A DNA stretch of 64,000 nt from positions 3,224,001 to 3,288,000 of the forward strand of contig CAWCOH010000001.1 of NCBI GenBank assembly GCA_963797115.1, in the 5' to 3' direction. Of this stretch, positions 33,662 to 42,841 are shown one piece after another. Both the position numbers and the translations under genes were made by a program. The notes below the pieces were generated by a model. It worked only from the letters and a program-made list of their open reading frames with translations. It ran no database searches and was not told where the DNA came from. Source of the stretch: AP-15 sp963797115. Its GTDB lineage: Bacteria; Pseudomonadota; Alphaproteobacteria; ATCC43930; CGMCC-115725. Position 1 is the stretch's first letter. The number at the start of each line of letters is the position of its first letter.

Positions 33662-33927
33662 CGGGGAGAACGCCTAGTCCGTTGTAGCAGAGGGTGCGTG
33701 GCCGCTGTTGTTGAATGACCGTAAAGGGGCCCAAGAAAAGCCGTTCCGAATGCGAAGGTGAGTGACCGAGAAGGGGTCGCAAGCTGTCGATGCCTGGCAC
33801 GATCGCTCAATGGGCCTCGTGGGTCGAGAGTTACGCCCGCCCTCTGCCTGAGATATGGTGAGCAGGCGCGGCACAGCGAGGGCGGGTGATGACTTCATAC
33901 GGCGAGATCCGATCGCCAGGTCTGGGG

Positions 33928-36187
33928 TTACGCCAGCGCCGGTTTGAGCCGCTCCGGCGTCAGTGGGGCGCGGCGCAGGCGCACGCCGGTCGCGTCGAAG
34001 ACGGCGTTGGCGATGGCCGCGGCGACCGGGCGGATCGAGCTTTCGCCGGCACCGGCGGGCGGGAGCTCGGGGCGGTTGATCAGCACGATGTCGATTTCTT
34101 CGGGCGCCTCGCTGATGTCGAGGATCGGGTAGGATGCCCAGTCCACGCTGGTGACCTTGGCGCGGTCGAAGGCGACTTCCTCCGACAACGCGCGGCTGGT
34201 GCCTTGGACAACATTGCCTTCGATGCAACGGCGGAGCCCGTCGGGGTTGATGATCAGCCCGCAATCGTGCGCCACAGTGAATTTGCGCGCCCACACCTTG
34301 CCGGTATGGCGGTCGATCTCGACCTCGGCGATGATCGCGACCACAGCTCCCGAGCGCTGGGCGTAGGCGATGCCGCGCCCGGTCAGGGTATCGCCATTGC
34401 GGTCGGGCCGTGGCGAGGCGCGCGGCTCCCATCCGGCATGCTCGGCCGCCGCCTTGACGACGGCGATGTCGCGCGGCGCCTTCAGATAGCGCAGGCGGAA
34501 GGCGACCGGGTCGGCGCCCACCGCGGCGGCGATCTCGTCGATGAAGGATTCGCTGGCGAACTGGATCTGCGGGCCGACGGGATCGCGCAGGTGTGCTGTG
34601 CGCAATGGCGAGGCGCGGTCGAGCAAGGGGGCGATCGTCTCCCAGGCCAGCCGCTTGTTGGCGAATCCGTAGCGATTCGGCCGGCACGCCAAAGCCCTGC
34701 AGCGGCTTCAGCGGCAGGCCCATCAGCTGGCCGGCGAGGCTGTAGGCGGGGTCGCTCTCGTTGGTGTCGATGTCGATGCGCGAGAAGCCCTTGCTCTCGA
34801 AGGCGTAGCCGATCACCGCACCGTCCTGGTCGAGGGCCGCGCGGGCGCGGTGGATCGAGGCCGGCCCCTTGGGGTCCCAGCCATGCCCCTCGTAGCGCAT
34901 GCCCTGGACGCGCACCGGCCGGCCCACCGCCTTCGACAACAAGGCCGCGTCGATCCCGGCGTCGCCGGCGTCGTTGCGCCCGTAGGAGCCGGGGCCCGGG
35001 ACCCAGATCCCGTGCACCTTGTCCTGCGGCAGCCCGAGCGCGCGGGCGACCCCATCGCGCGCGAAATGCGGCTTCTGCGAGCCGGTCCACAAGGTCGCCC
35101 CGTCCTCCCGCGCGTCGACGACGGCGCAGGCCGGGCCCATGCTGGCATGCGACTGGAACGGCCACTCGTATTCGGCCTCGATGATGCGAGTGGCACCGGC
35201 AAAGACAGGGTCGATTTCACCTTTCGCGACAGGCGCTTCGCGCTTGACGACGGGCGCTTGACGGATGTGTTGATAGAGTGCGGCATTTTCGGGAAAGGGT
35301 GGTGCTGCCTCGGACCAGGTGACCTTGAGCCGCTCGGCCGCCTGCACCGCGTCCCATTCGCGCTCGGCGACGATGCCGAGGAAGCCCTTGTCGCGCACGA
35401 TCCGAACGCCGGGGATGTCGTGCACCGAGCCCTGGTCGACCGCGACCGGCACCGCACCGGCGACCGGCGGGCGGATCATGCGGCCGTGCAGCATCCCCGG
35501 CACCTTGATGTCGGTCACGTAGTCGAGGGTGCCAAAGACCTTGGCCGGGACGTCGAAACGCGGCGGCGAGGTGCCGACGATCTTGTAGGCGCCGGGCGGC
35601 TTGGGCTTGGCCTGCCCTTCGGCGACAAGGTCGTTGCCGAGCTTGCCGTTCCACTTCATCGGCAGGTCGAAATAGCGGTCGCCGATCAGCTCGCCATAGC
35701 CGAGTTTGCGCGCCGGATCGCTCGACACGGCGACGACGCCGTCGATGACTTCGAGCCGATCGGCCGGCACGCCGAGCCGCGCCGAGGCCAACTCGAGGAG
35801 CACGCGGCGCGCCTCGGCCGCGGCATTGCGCAAGGCGATGCCGCCCTTCTGCACCCCGGTGCTGCCGCTCGCACCACCCTGGTTGACGGTCCATTGGGTG
35901 TCGCCCATCACGACGCCGACCCGCGCCAACGGCACGTCGAGCTCCTCGGCGACGATCTGGGCGATCGCGACATCGACCCCCTGGCCCATGTCCATCTTGC
36001 CGAAATAGGCGACGACAGTGCCGTCGGACTTGATCGCCAGCCAGCTGTCGAGCTGGTCGGGGGCAAGCGCCGGCTTGACCGCGCCGCCGGTTTCAGCCGT
36101 GGCGAACCCGCCGGGTAGGCCGAGCGAGACGACGAGGGCGCCGGTGCCCTTGAAGAGGCTGCGGCGGTCGACGGTAAATTGGGTCAT
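33928..36187 (-). CDS. IorB-like molybdopterin-binding large subunit (isoquinoline 1-oxidoreductase beta / aldehyde dehydrogenase type), frameshifted
   Basis: About 752 residues when one extra base is removed. The start at 36187 follows AAAGGAGG. A Tat signal (DRRSLFKGTGALVVSLGLPGG) predicts export of the folded enzyme. Typical blocks include GKMDMGQGVDVAIAQIVAEELD, GGASGSTGVQKGG, WPFQSHASMGPACAVVD and, near the C-terminus, ARKFTVAHDCGLIINPDG. The frame changes at about 34676: LKPLQGFGVP is in one frame and NRYGFANKRLAWETIAPLL in the next. Relatives oxidise N-heterocycles or aldehydes using Mo-cytosine-dinucleotide, with electrons leaving through the IorA [2Fe-2S] subunit encoded upstream. 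Confidence 0.8.
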
Positions 36188-36241
36188 GATCGCCTCCTTT
36201 AGCCAGCGATCGAAAAGGTAGAACGCGGCCACGAGATTTCT

Positions 36242-36380
36242 CCCTCTCCGCCCCTCGGGGCGGAGAGGGTCGGGGTGAGGTGGGGGAAACTCCCCGTTCC
36301 GGAGACCGGCGCCACCACCTCACCCTCCCATCGCTAGCGCGATGGGCCCCTCCCTCTCCCCCGCAAGCGGGCGGAGAGGG
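36242..36380. repeat. Composite family A palindromic element in the iorA-iorB gap
   Basis: CCCTCTCCGCCCC-TC-GGGGCGGAGAGGG (36242-36269) forms a perfect 13-bp hairpin. GGGTGAGGTGG then pairs with CCACCTCACCC near 36313-36323, and a third hairpin (CCCTCTCCCCCGC...GCGGGCGGAGAGGGG) closes the element. It could act as an mRNA processing or attenuation site between iorA and iorB. Confidence 0.8.
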
Positions 36381-36471
36381 GCAAAGGGCCGACGATAAGG
36401 GAGGGTACCGGCTGAAGACGTGCGCATGCTCTAGCGGTTTCGCGGGGGTGACGCGTACCGGACCCGTACAT

Positions 36472-36936
36472 TCATGCCGCCTGGGCCGCGCGCCGGACGG
36501 CGCGCAGGATCGCCATATGCGTGCCGCAGCGGCATTTGAGGCCGGAGAGCCCATCGCGGATCTGCTGCTCGGAGGGGTGCGGGTTCTCACGCAAGAGTGC
36601 GGCCGCGGTCATGATCCAGCCGTTCAAGCAATAGCCGCATTGCGGCACCTGCTCGGCGATGAAGGCGGTCTGCAGCGGGTGCGGCCTCTCTTGTGTGCCG
36701 AGCCCGGCCAAGGTCGTGAGCTTGGTCCCCGCCGCGGCCGACACCGGCACCGAGCAGGATCGGGTCGGCGCGCCGTCGAGGTGGACCGTGCAGGCGCCGC
36801 ATTGCGCGAGCCCGCAGCCGAAATGCGGGTTGCTGAGCCCCAGCTCGTTGCGCAGCACGTAGAGGAGAGGCGCGTCGGATGCGACCTCGACGGTCCGCGT
36901 CTCTCCGTTCAGCTCGAAGACGATGCGCTCGGCCAT
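36472..36936 (-). CDS. IorA-like [2Fe-2S] small subunit of a molybdenum hydroxylase
   Basis: 154 residues. The N-terminal plant-type ferredoxin domain has GCGLAQCGACTVHLDG (with the fourth ligand in RSCSVPV). The C-terminal helical domain has CGYCLNGWIMTAAALL and LKCRCGTHMAILRAVRRA, binding the second cluster. It shuttles electrons from the molybdenum subunit (IorB-like, downstream) to an acceptor, usually a c-type cytochrome in this export-type pair. The gene is intact, unlike its partner. Confidence 0.9.
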   Translation of the reverse strand: MAERIVFELNGETRTVEVASDAPLLYVLRNELGLSNPHFGCGLAQCGACTVHLDGAPTRSCSVPVSAAAGTKLTTLAGLGTQERPHPLQTAFIAEQVPQCGYCLNGWIMTAAALLRENPHPSEQQIRDGLSGLKCRCGTHMAILRAVRRAAQAA

Positions 36937-37116
36937 TTTCGTACCCCTTCCGGAGACGTCGGGAAGAGGTTAACACAGGGCCGAACGCGGCTCACGAATT
37001 GTCATTCACAACGTCAAACCCTCCCTGCCAAGCCGTCAAGGAAGCGTCGGGTTTGTAATATAACTGTTTGATCTAAAATGGAATATTATGTTGGAGAGCG
37101 ATATTTGCGGAGATTC

Positions 37117-37134
37117 TTCCCTGAGCTTAGGGAA
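37117..37134 (+). promoter_or_regulatory. Inverted repeat covering the likely ribosome-binding site of the osmoprotectant operon
   Basis: TTCCCT-GAGCTT-AGGGAA; the right arm contains AGGGA about 9 bases before the ATG at 37143 and is the only plausible Shine-Dalgarno sequence. Upstream, 37045-37095 is A/T-rich (TTTGTAATATAACTGTTTG...GGAATATTATG) and may hold the promoter. Confidence 0.3.
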
Positions 37135-37142
37135 TTTGGCAC

Positions 37143-38078
37143 ATGAATGGGCTGGTGGCGAGGTTGCTCGGATTGCTGCTCGGCGCTTGCTGGGCGCTCC
37201 TTCCGGGTATCGTCACCGCGGCGCTGGCAGAGGGCAGGATCGTCGTCGCCTCGAAGATCGACACCGAGGGGGCATTGCTTGGCAATATGATCCGGACCCT
37301 GCTCGAAGCTAATGGCCTTGCAGTCGAGAACAAGCTGCAGCTCGGCCCGACAAACATCGTGCGCGCCGCGCTTCTGACCGGACAGATCGACATCTATCCC
37401 GAATACACCGGGAACGGCGCGTTGTTCTTCCATATGGAGAGCGATCCCGTGTGGAAGAATTGGGCGCGCGGCGCGGCCGAGGTCGCGAGGCTCGACCATA
37501 CCCGGAACCATCTGATATGGCTCGCTCCGGCGTCGGCCAACAACACCTGGGTCATCGCCCTGCGTCGGGACCTCGCCGCGCGCGACCACGTCAAGACGAT
37601 GACTGATTTTGCCGGCTATCTGGCAGGCGGCGGACGCATCAAGCTCGCCGCCTCCTCGGAGTTTGTCGAAAGCCCGTCTGCTTTGCCGGCTTTCGAGGCG
37701 ACCTACGGTTTCCGTCTCTCCGCCAACCAGTTGCTGACCTTGTCGGGCGGCAATACGTCGGCCACGTTGCGCGCCGCCGCTGAGTCGATGTCCGGGGTCA
37801 ACGCTGCCATGGCCTACGGCACCGACGGGGCGCTTTCCGCACTTGGCCTCGTCGCGCTCGTTGACGACAAGGGCGCGCAGGTTGTCTACGCTCCGGCGCC
37901 GGTGGTGCGCGAGGCAGTGCTGCAACAGCACCCGGAGATCCCGAAACTGCTGGGTCCGGTGTTCGCCAGTCTGACGCTCGAGACATTGCAGAAACTCAAC
38001 GCCGACATCGCCGTCGAGGGCGAAGATGCAGCTGCTGTCGCGGCCGCTTATCTGAAGGCAAAGCGTTTCTTGCCGTGA
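37143..38078 (+). CDS. Osmoprotectant (glycine betaine/choline) ABC transporter, substrate-binding protein, OsmF/YehZ type
   Basis: 311 residues with a signal peptide (LLGLLLGACWALLPGIVTAALA). The mature part has RIVVASKIDTEGALLGNMIRTLLEANG, TGQIDIYPEYTGNGALFF and AMAYGTDGALSALGLVALVDDKG, characteristic of the OpuBC/OsmF family. It binds quaternary ammonium compounds in the periplasm and hands them to the permeases encoded downstream. The gene order (binding protein, long permease, ATPase, short permease) is that of osmF-yehYXW in E. coli. Its stop overlaps the next start as GTGA. Confidence 0.88.
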   Translation: MNGLVARLLGLLLGACWALLPGIVTAALAEGRIVVASKIDTEGALLGNMIRTLLEANGLAVENKLQLGPTNIVRAALLTGQIDIYPEYTGNGALFFHMESDPVWKNWARGAAEVARLDHTRNHLIWLAPASANNTWVIALRRDLAARDHVKTMTDFAGYLAGGGRIKLAASSEFVESPSALPAFEATYGFRLSANQLLTLSGGNTSATLRAAAESMSGVNAAMAYGTDGALSALGLVALVDDKGAQVVYAPAPVVREAVLQQHPEIPKLLGPVFASLTLETLQKLNADIAVEGEDAAAVAAAYLKAKRFLP

Positions 38079-39238
38079 CCGAGATTCGGAACCAGGTGCT
38101 GTTGACCCTGGTAATCGCTGCCACCGCAGTTGTTGCCGTGTCCGGGTTCGTCGGCTACGCGCCGAACCGTTTGGTCTCCGGCAAGCCGATCGCGCTCTGG
38201 GAGGCCGCCGACGGGTTCCCGACCGCCGCTATCGCGATCGTCGGCGCAATGCTGCTGGCCGCATGCTTCGCCACCCCGAGCAAGGCCCTCTATTATGCTC
38301 AGGCGGCGCTGGCGGCTGCCTTGCTGCTGCTCGTGCTGGCCGCCGCCGGGCGAGCGGCGAGCACCCTGGTACTCGGCGCCAAACCCGCCGTCCGCATCTC
38401 GCTCGGCACCGCATTCTGGACCCTTGCCGCCTGCGCCGTGCTCGCCATTGTCGACGCGCTGCAGCGCCTCGGCGCCGGAACCGTGGTGCGGCTAATGGCG
38501 GCTGGCGCTATCGTCGCCGCCGTCACCGTGATGGCTGCCGCCGGCACTTTTGACGCGTTGTCGATCGCGCGCGAATATGCGAGCCGTCGAGTGCTTTTTG
38601 CTGACGCGCTGTCACGCCATGTGGCCCTCGTCGCGGGCTCGGTCGGGTTGGCTGTCGTGATCGGGTTCCCACTCGGGGTCGCGGCCGCGCGGTCGCCGCG
38701 AGTACAAGGTCCGTTATTCGCCGTCCTCAACCTGCTGCAGACCATCCCCTCGATCGCCCTCTTCGGCCTGCTGATCGTCCCGCTCTCGGCATTGGCCGCA
38801 GCGGTACCGCCGCTTGCCGCCATCGGCGCCGGCGGCATCGGCGTGGCACCGGCGGTCGTGGCGTTGGTGCTCTACGCCCTGCTTCCGGTCGTGCGCAATA
38901 CCGCGGTCGGACTAGCCGGCGTCGACCACTCGATCATCGAGGCCGGGCGCGGGATGGGTCTGACATCGCGGCAGATATTCCGGCAGGTGGAGCTGCCGTT
39001 GGCTCTCCCGGTCTTGCTCGCCGGGCTGCGCATCGTGACCGTGCAGGCGATCGGGCTTGCGGTCGTCGCCGCGCTGATCGGCGCCGGAGGGCTCGGCACC
39101 TTTGTCTTCGAGGGGCTCGGCCAATACGCGGTCGATCTCGTTCTGCTGGGCGCCTTGCCGGCGATCTTGCTGGCGCTGGCCGCCGATTTTATTCTGCAGA
39201 CGCTCTCCGCCGTGCTGCGCCGCAATCCCACGCAATGA
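38075..39238 (+). CDS. Osmoprotectant ABC transporter permease, YehY type
   Basis: 387 residues, GTG start overlapping the previous stop. The N-terminal ~170 residues form several extra membrane helices (IAIVGAMLLAACFATPS, YYAQAALAAALLLLVLAAAGRA). The C-terminal half is the permease core, with HVALVAGSVGLAVVIGFPLGVAAARSP, LQTIPSIALFGLLIVPL and the EAA-type loop VDHSIIEAGRGMGLTSRQIFRQVELPLALPVLLAG that docks the ATPase. This long form is typical of YehY. Its stop overlaps the ATPase start by 4 bases. Confidence 0.88.
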   Translation: MTEIRNQVLLTLVIAATAVVAVSGFVGYAPNRLVSGKPIALWEAADGFPTAAIAIVGAMLLAACFATPSKALYYAQAALAAALLLLVLAAAGRAASTLVLGAKPAVRISLGTAFWTLAACAVLAIVDALQRLGAGTVVRLMAAGAIVAAVTVMAAAGTFDALSIAREYASRRVLFADALSRHVALVAGSVGLAVVIGFPLGVAAARSPRVQGPLFAVLNLLQTIPSIALFGLLIVPLSALAAAVPPLAAIGAGGIGVAPAVVALVLYALLPVVRNTAVGLAGVDHSIIEAGRGMGLTSRQIFRQVELPLALPVLLAGLRIVTVQAIGLAVVAALIGAGGLGTFVFEGLGQYAVDLVLLGALPAILLALAADFILQTLSAVLRRNPTQ

Positions 39239-40158
39239 TCGAAATCGACGAGGTCACCAAATCCTACGGCGGCCGCCCGGTGGTCGACCGATTGTCGCTG
39301 TCCGTGGGCCGAGGCGCGTTTTGCGTTCTGCTCGGCTCCTCGGGCTGCGGCAAATCGACGACGCTCAGAATGATCAATCGGCTGATTCCGATCGATTCCG
39401 GAGTGATCCGGGTCGGCGGTGAGAACGTGACGCAGGTCCCGGCCGAGGCACTGCGGCGCCGCATTGGCTACGCCATTCAGTCGATTGGGCTCTTTCCGCA
39501 TTGGACCGTCGAGGACAACATCGCCACTGTGCCGCGGCTCCTGAATTGGCCGCGGGCCCGGCTGCGCGACCGTGTCACCGAGCTGCTCGAAATGCTACGC
39601 CTCGATCCTACCATTTATCGCAGCAAGTACCCGCATCAGTTGTCCGGCGGCGAACAGCAGCGCGTCGGCGTCGCCCGCGCCCTCGCCGCCGATCCGGAAC
39701 TGCTGCTGATGGACGAACCATTCGCTGCTGTCGACCCGATTACGCGCGATGCCCTGCAAGCCGAGCTAGCCCGCATTCACCGGTCGACCGGGAAGACAAT
39801 CGTTTTCGTGACCCACGACATCGAGGAGGCGTTGCGCTTGGCGACCGTGATCGCGATCATGGATAGCGGCCACATCGGTCAACGCGGAGCGCCGATCGAG
39901 ATCCTCGAGCAGCCAGCCAACGACTTCGTGCGCGACTTTGTCGGCCGGAAGGGTCTCGGGCTCAAGCTGTTGTCGGTGCGCAAGGTCGCCGATCGCCTGC
40001 GCCGCGGCGAGCTTGCCGAGGGCGAGCCCCTTTCGCTCGACGCCTCGCTTAGCGAGGCGCTTTCGGCCATGACTGCGCGCCGTGCCGACCGGCTGCCGGT
40101 CTGCGATGACAAAGGGCGTCATCTCGGGATCATCGCGCTCGCCGATCTCGTGCGATGA
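39235..40158 (+). CDS. Osmoprotectant ABC transporter ATP-binding protein, YehX/OsmV type
   Basis: 307 residues. Walker A GSSGCGKST, Q-loop QSIGLFPHWT, signature LSGGEQQRVGVARALA, Walker B LLLMDEPFAAVD and the switch His in VTHDIEEA are all present. The C-terminus has one CBS-like repeat (ARRADRLPVCDDKGRHLGIIALADLVR), the region that senses ionic strength in OpuA-type importers. It energises uptake through the two permeases encoded on each side, with 4-bp overlaps at both ends. Confidence 0.92.
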   Translation: MIEIDEVTKSYGGRPVVDRLSLSVGRGAFCVLLGSSGCGKSTTLRMINRLIPIDSGVIRVGGENVTQVPAEALRRRIGYAIQSIGLFPHWTVEDNIATVPRLLNWPRARLRDRVTELLEMLRLDPTIYRSKYPHQLSGGEQQRVGVARALAADPELLLMDEPFAAVDPITRDALQAELARIHRSTGKTIVFVTHDIEEALRLATVIAIMDSGHIGQRGAPIEILEQPANDFVRDFVGRKGLGLKLLSVRKVADRLRRGELAEGEPLSLDASLSEALSAMTARRADRLPVCDDKGRHLGIIALADLVR

Positions 40159-40898
40159 TGCCCGGCAGGCGGTTTCTCGGCAGTCCCGTCCTATGGGTCG
40201 GGCTATTTTTCGCTGCGCTGATGCTGCGCATGGATGCGTTGCAGCCGTTGCTGCAACAGGCGTTTCCCGGCGTCCAGCCTGTCGTCTACAACCGCGACAC
40301 TTTTCTCGCGCTATTTCTCTCGCAGCTCAGTCTCGTCGCAGCCGCCAGCGGTGCCGCTAGCCTCGTTGGCATCGCCCTCGCCATCTTTGCTACGCGACCG
40401 GCCGGGCGCGACTTCCGCGCGATGGTCAACGCGCTTGCAACTATAGGCCAAACATTTCCCCCGGCTGCGGTGCTGGCAATCACGGTGCCGATGGTTGGTT
40501 TCGGAGCGCTGCCGACCATTATTGCGTTGTTCCTCTATGGCCTGTTGCCAATCGTCGAAAACGCCATCGCTGGGCTGGAGGGGGTGGCGAGCGGGGTGCG
40601 AGAAGCCGCCGAAGGCATGGGGTTATCGGCTTGGCAGCGGCTGCGAGACGTCGAATTGCCGCTCGCCGCCCCCGTGATCCTGGCCGGGGTTCGGGTCTCG
40701 GTTACGATTGCCATCGGCACAGCCACGATCGGCTCGACCGTTGGCGCATTGACGCTCGGCACGCCGATTTTCGACGGGCTCGTCGCCAACAAGATTCCCT
40801 TCGTCCTCGAAGGTGCGGTCCTCGTCGCGCTGTTTGCGATTCTCACCGATTTGCTGTTCGAGCGCCTCGATCGAAGGTTACAGGCCGCAGCACCCTGA
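40155..40898 (+). CDS. Osmoprotectant ABC transporter permease, YehW type
   Basis: 247 residues with about six membrane helices. The coupling loop GLEGVASGVREAAEGMGLSAWQRLRDVELPLAAPVILAGVR and the family block TFPPAAVLAITVPMVGFGALPTIIALFLYGLLPIVENA are clear. It is the shorter partner of the YehY-like permease and the last gene in the operon. Confidence 0.88.
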   Translation: MMPGRRFLGSPVLWVGLFFAALMLRMDALQPLLQQAFPGVQPVVYNRDTFLALFLSQLSLVAAASGAASLVGIALAIFATRPAGRDFRAMVNALATIGQTFPPAAVLAITVPMVGFGALPTIIALFLYGLLPIVENAIAGLEGVASGVREAAEGMGLSAWQRLRDVELPLAAPVILAGVRVSVTIAIGTATIGSTVGALTLGTPIFDGLVANKIPFVLEGAVLVALFAILTDLLFERLDRRLQAAAP

Positions 40899-40900
40899 CC

Positions 40901-41035
40901 TCAGCGGATCACATCGACCAGGATGCCGAAGATGAATATCGTGACGCCGCCCCACAACAGGAGGGCGAGGATCGTGTGTGCCCGTCCCGACTCGGGCAAG
41001 AGCCGAGAAACATAGGCCGACCGAAGCATACGCAT
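40901..41035 (-). CDS. Small single-pass membrane protein, 44 residues
   Basis: ATG at 41035 is preceded by AAGGAG at good spacing; an internal Met is at residue 3. The sequence opens MRMLRSAYVSRLLPESGRA and continues with one hydrophobic helix (ILALLLWGGVTIFIFGILVDVI). The basic N-terminus suggests the N-terminus is in the cytoplasm. No family is recognised. It is convergent with the osmoprotectant operon and too short for most gene finders. Confidence 0.55.
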   Translation of the reverse strand: MRMLRSAYVSRLLPESGRAHTILALLLWGGVTIFIFGILVDVIR

Positions 41036-41132
41036 GGCGCCGCTCCTTAAGCTAAACGAGGCAGGCTAGCTTCAGCTTGCCCCGGTGTCGAACGAAATTG
41101 TTAACCTGTAGTTCCGGGCGGAGAGGAAAGGA

Positions 41133-42167
41133 ATGAAGACGCTGCTGGTTCTCGTGCTGGCGCTTTGCGCCGCCGTCGGCGCACGCGCCGAGACCCAGAC
41201 CTTTCTGACATACGATTTTGAGTTCGAAGACGGATCGGTGCTGCCCGAATTGCGGGTTGCTTACGAAACCCAAGGCAAACTCGACGCCGGCCGCGACAAC
41301 GCCATTCTGCTGCTGCACGGGGCAAGCGGCGGTCTGCACGACTTCGATTCCGCGATCGGGCCTGGCAAAACTTTTGACACCAACAAATATTTCGTGATTA
41401 CGGTCGATGCCATCGGCGGCGGCGGGTCGTCTTCCCCGAAGGACGGATTGGGGCAGGATTTCCCGCGTTATTCGATCCGCGACATGATGGCAGCACAACA
41501 CGCTCTAGTTAGTCGCGGGCTCGAACTTGCGACCCTGCGGGCGATCGGCGGCAGCGGGATGGGTTCCTTCGCCAGCCTCGAGTGGGGCATCCACCACACC
41601 GAGATGGTCCGCAGCCTGATCCTCCTGGTCCCGAGCCCCAACGCAGGGCCGAATTTTCGGCTGGTCATCGATCTGATGACCGCCGCCATCGCACTCGATC
41701 CCGAATGGGAGGGCGGCCGGTACACCCACAATCCGGCCGAAGGGTTGCGCCTCGCGGCCATGGTCCATTATCCCTGGACTGTGTCCGACGGTTATCTCGA
41801 TAGATTGTTGCCGTCGCAGCTCGCGAGAGAACTCGAGGAGAGCGCGCGTTCTTATAGCCGCTGGGATGCGAATTCGCTGGTCCTGCGCTACGCCGCGAGC
41901 CGCGCGCACGACATATCCGCGCCCTTCGCCGGCGACATGACGGTTGCGTTGTCGCAAGTTGCAGCCCCGGCTCTGATCCTGCCGAGCGTGAGTGACCGGC
42001 TGCTTGGGCTCAATGGCGCCCGCCGCATCCGCGACGGCTTGAAGCGCGTGACTTACGCCGAGATTCCAACCGATCTTGGCCATCGCGCCGGCCGCGCTGC
42101 CTTGGAGACACCGGAAGGCGACTTTATTGACCGCCAGATCCGCGCTTTCCTGGCCAAGGTCGAATAG
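41133..42167 (+). CDS. Exported alpha/beta-hydrolase, homoserine acetyltransferase (MetX)-like
   Basis: 344 residues with a signal peptide (LLVLVLALCAAVGARA). It has the MetX-like fold: LPELRVAYETQGKLDAGRDNAILLLHGASG, TFDTNKYFVITVDAIGGGGSSSP, and the nucleophile elbow GGSGMGSFASLEW. The triad is probably completed by Asp in PSVSDRLLGL and His in DLGHRAGRAA. True MetX enzymes are cytosolic; an exported member is more likely an esterase or hydrolase. It starts a new transcription unit after a gap, with AGAGGAAAGGA before the ATG. Confidence 0.82.
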   Translation: MKTLLVLVLALCAAVGARAETQTFLTYDFEFEDGSVLPELRVAYETQGKLDAGRDNAILLLHGASGGLHDFDSAIGPGKTFDTNKYFVITVDAIGGGGSSSPKDGLGQDFPRYSIRDMMAAQHALVSRGLELATLRAIGGSGMGSFASLEWGIHHTEMVRSLILLVPSPNAGPNFRLVIDLMTAAIALDPEWEGGRYTHNPAEGLRLAAMVHYPWTVSDGYLDRLLPSQLARELEESARSYSRWDANSLVLRYAASRAHDISAPFAGDMTVALSQVAAPALILPSVSDRLLGLNGARRIRDGLKRVTYAEIPTDLGHRAGRAALETPEGDFIDRQIRAFLAKVE

Positions 42168-42168
42168 C

Positions 42169-42735
42169 TCATACCGCGCGGCGTGCCGCCTTGATCCAGC
42201 TTTTACCGAGTTGCGTCAATATCGGCTGAGACGCCTCCGCCGCTAACCTCATACCAAGCTCGGACAGCTTGGCCGACCCGCCGACCAGCGCGTCGAAGCT
42301 GTTGCGCGTAAACCCGGCATTGATTTCGATCGCATCGGAAAGCGTCTTGACTCCGAGCATATCGGTTGCCGTCCGCGTGGCGGCGTCGATCCCGGAAATC
42401 GCCAGCCCCGTCACCTCGGCGCTCATCGCTTCCAGACCCCGCGCCACGGCGCTCTGGGATTGGACAAATGCGGCAAAGACTTCTCGACCGAAATCGGCGA
42501 CTTCCTCGACTGACGCGTTCTCCGCGGCCGCGACCGGCATGTCGGCGGCCGACGGAGCAGCCACGGCCACGACCGGTGCCACAACCTCCTCCGGAGCTTC
42601 GGCCGGGACGAACTCTTCCGCCAGGCCTTCCACCGGCTTTTCCACGCCCCGCAAGGTTTCGGTCCGCTGCACAGTCTCCGCCGGGATTTTGGCCGGCGCG
42701 ACCGCGCGTAAGGCGCGCCTTCCCTTCGATTCCAT
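42169..42735 (-). CDS. Phasin family protein
   Basis: 188 residues. The C-terminal ~100 residues (FAAFVQSQSAVARGLEAMSAEVTGL, SGIDAATRTATDMLGVKTLSDAIEINAGFTRNSFDALV) form the amphipathic helical phasin domain, which coats polyhydroxyalkanoate granules. The N-terminal 80 residues are a low-complexity Ala/Val/Glu/Pro linker (EEVVAPVVAVAAPSAADMPVAAA). It is convergent with the MetX-like gene, 1 base apart. PHA synthesis genes are not in the window. Confidence 0.85.
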   Translation of the reverse strand: MESKGRRALRAVAPAKIPAETVQRTETLRGVEKPVEGLAEEFVPAEAPEEVVAPVVAVAAPSAADMPVAAAENASVEEVADFGREVFAAFVQSQSAVARGLEAMSAEVTGLAISGIDAATRTATDMLGVKTLSDAIEINAGFTRNSFDALVGGSAKLSELGMRLAAEASQPILTQLGKSWIKAARRAV

Positions 42736-42841
42736 TATTCAGATCTCCGCTTGCGTCGAGCCGGCCTATTGCGCCGCACAATGCTAAAATAAGCTACGAT
42801 AATACGAATCACAAGTGAGTTTGTGCGATGCACAAGAGAGA

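Noticed and set aside
33886..36118. Two long plus-strand ORFs opposite iorB
   Set aside because: Arg/Pro-rich antisense frames of the molybdenum hydroxylase gene.
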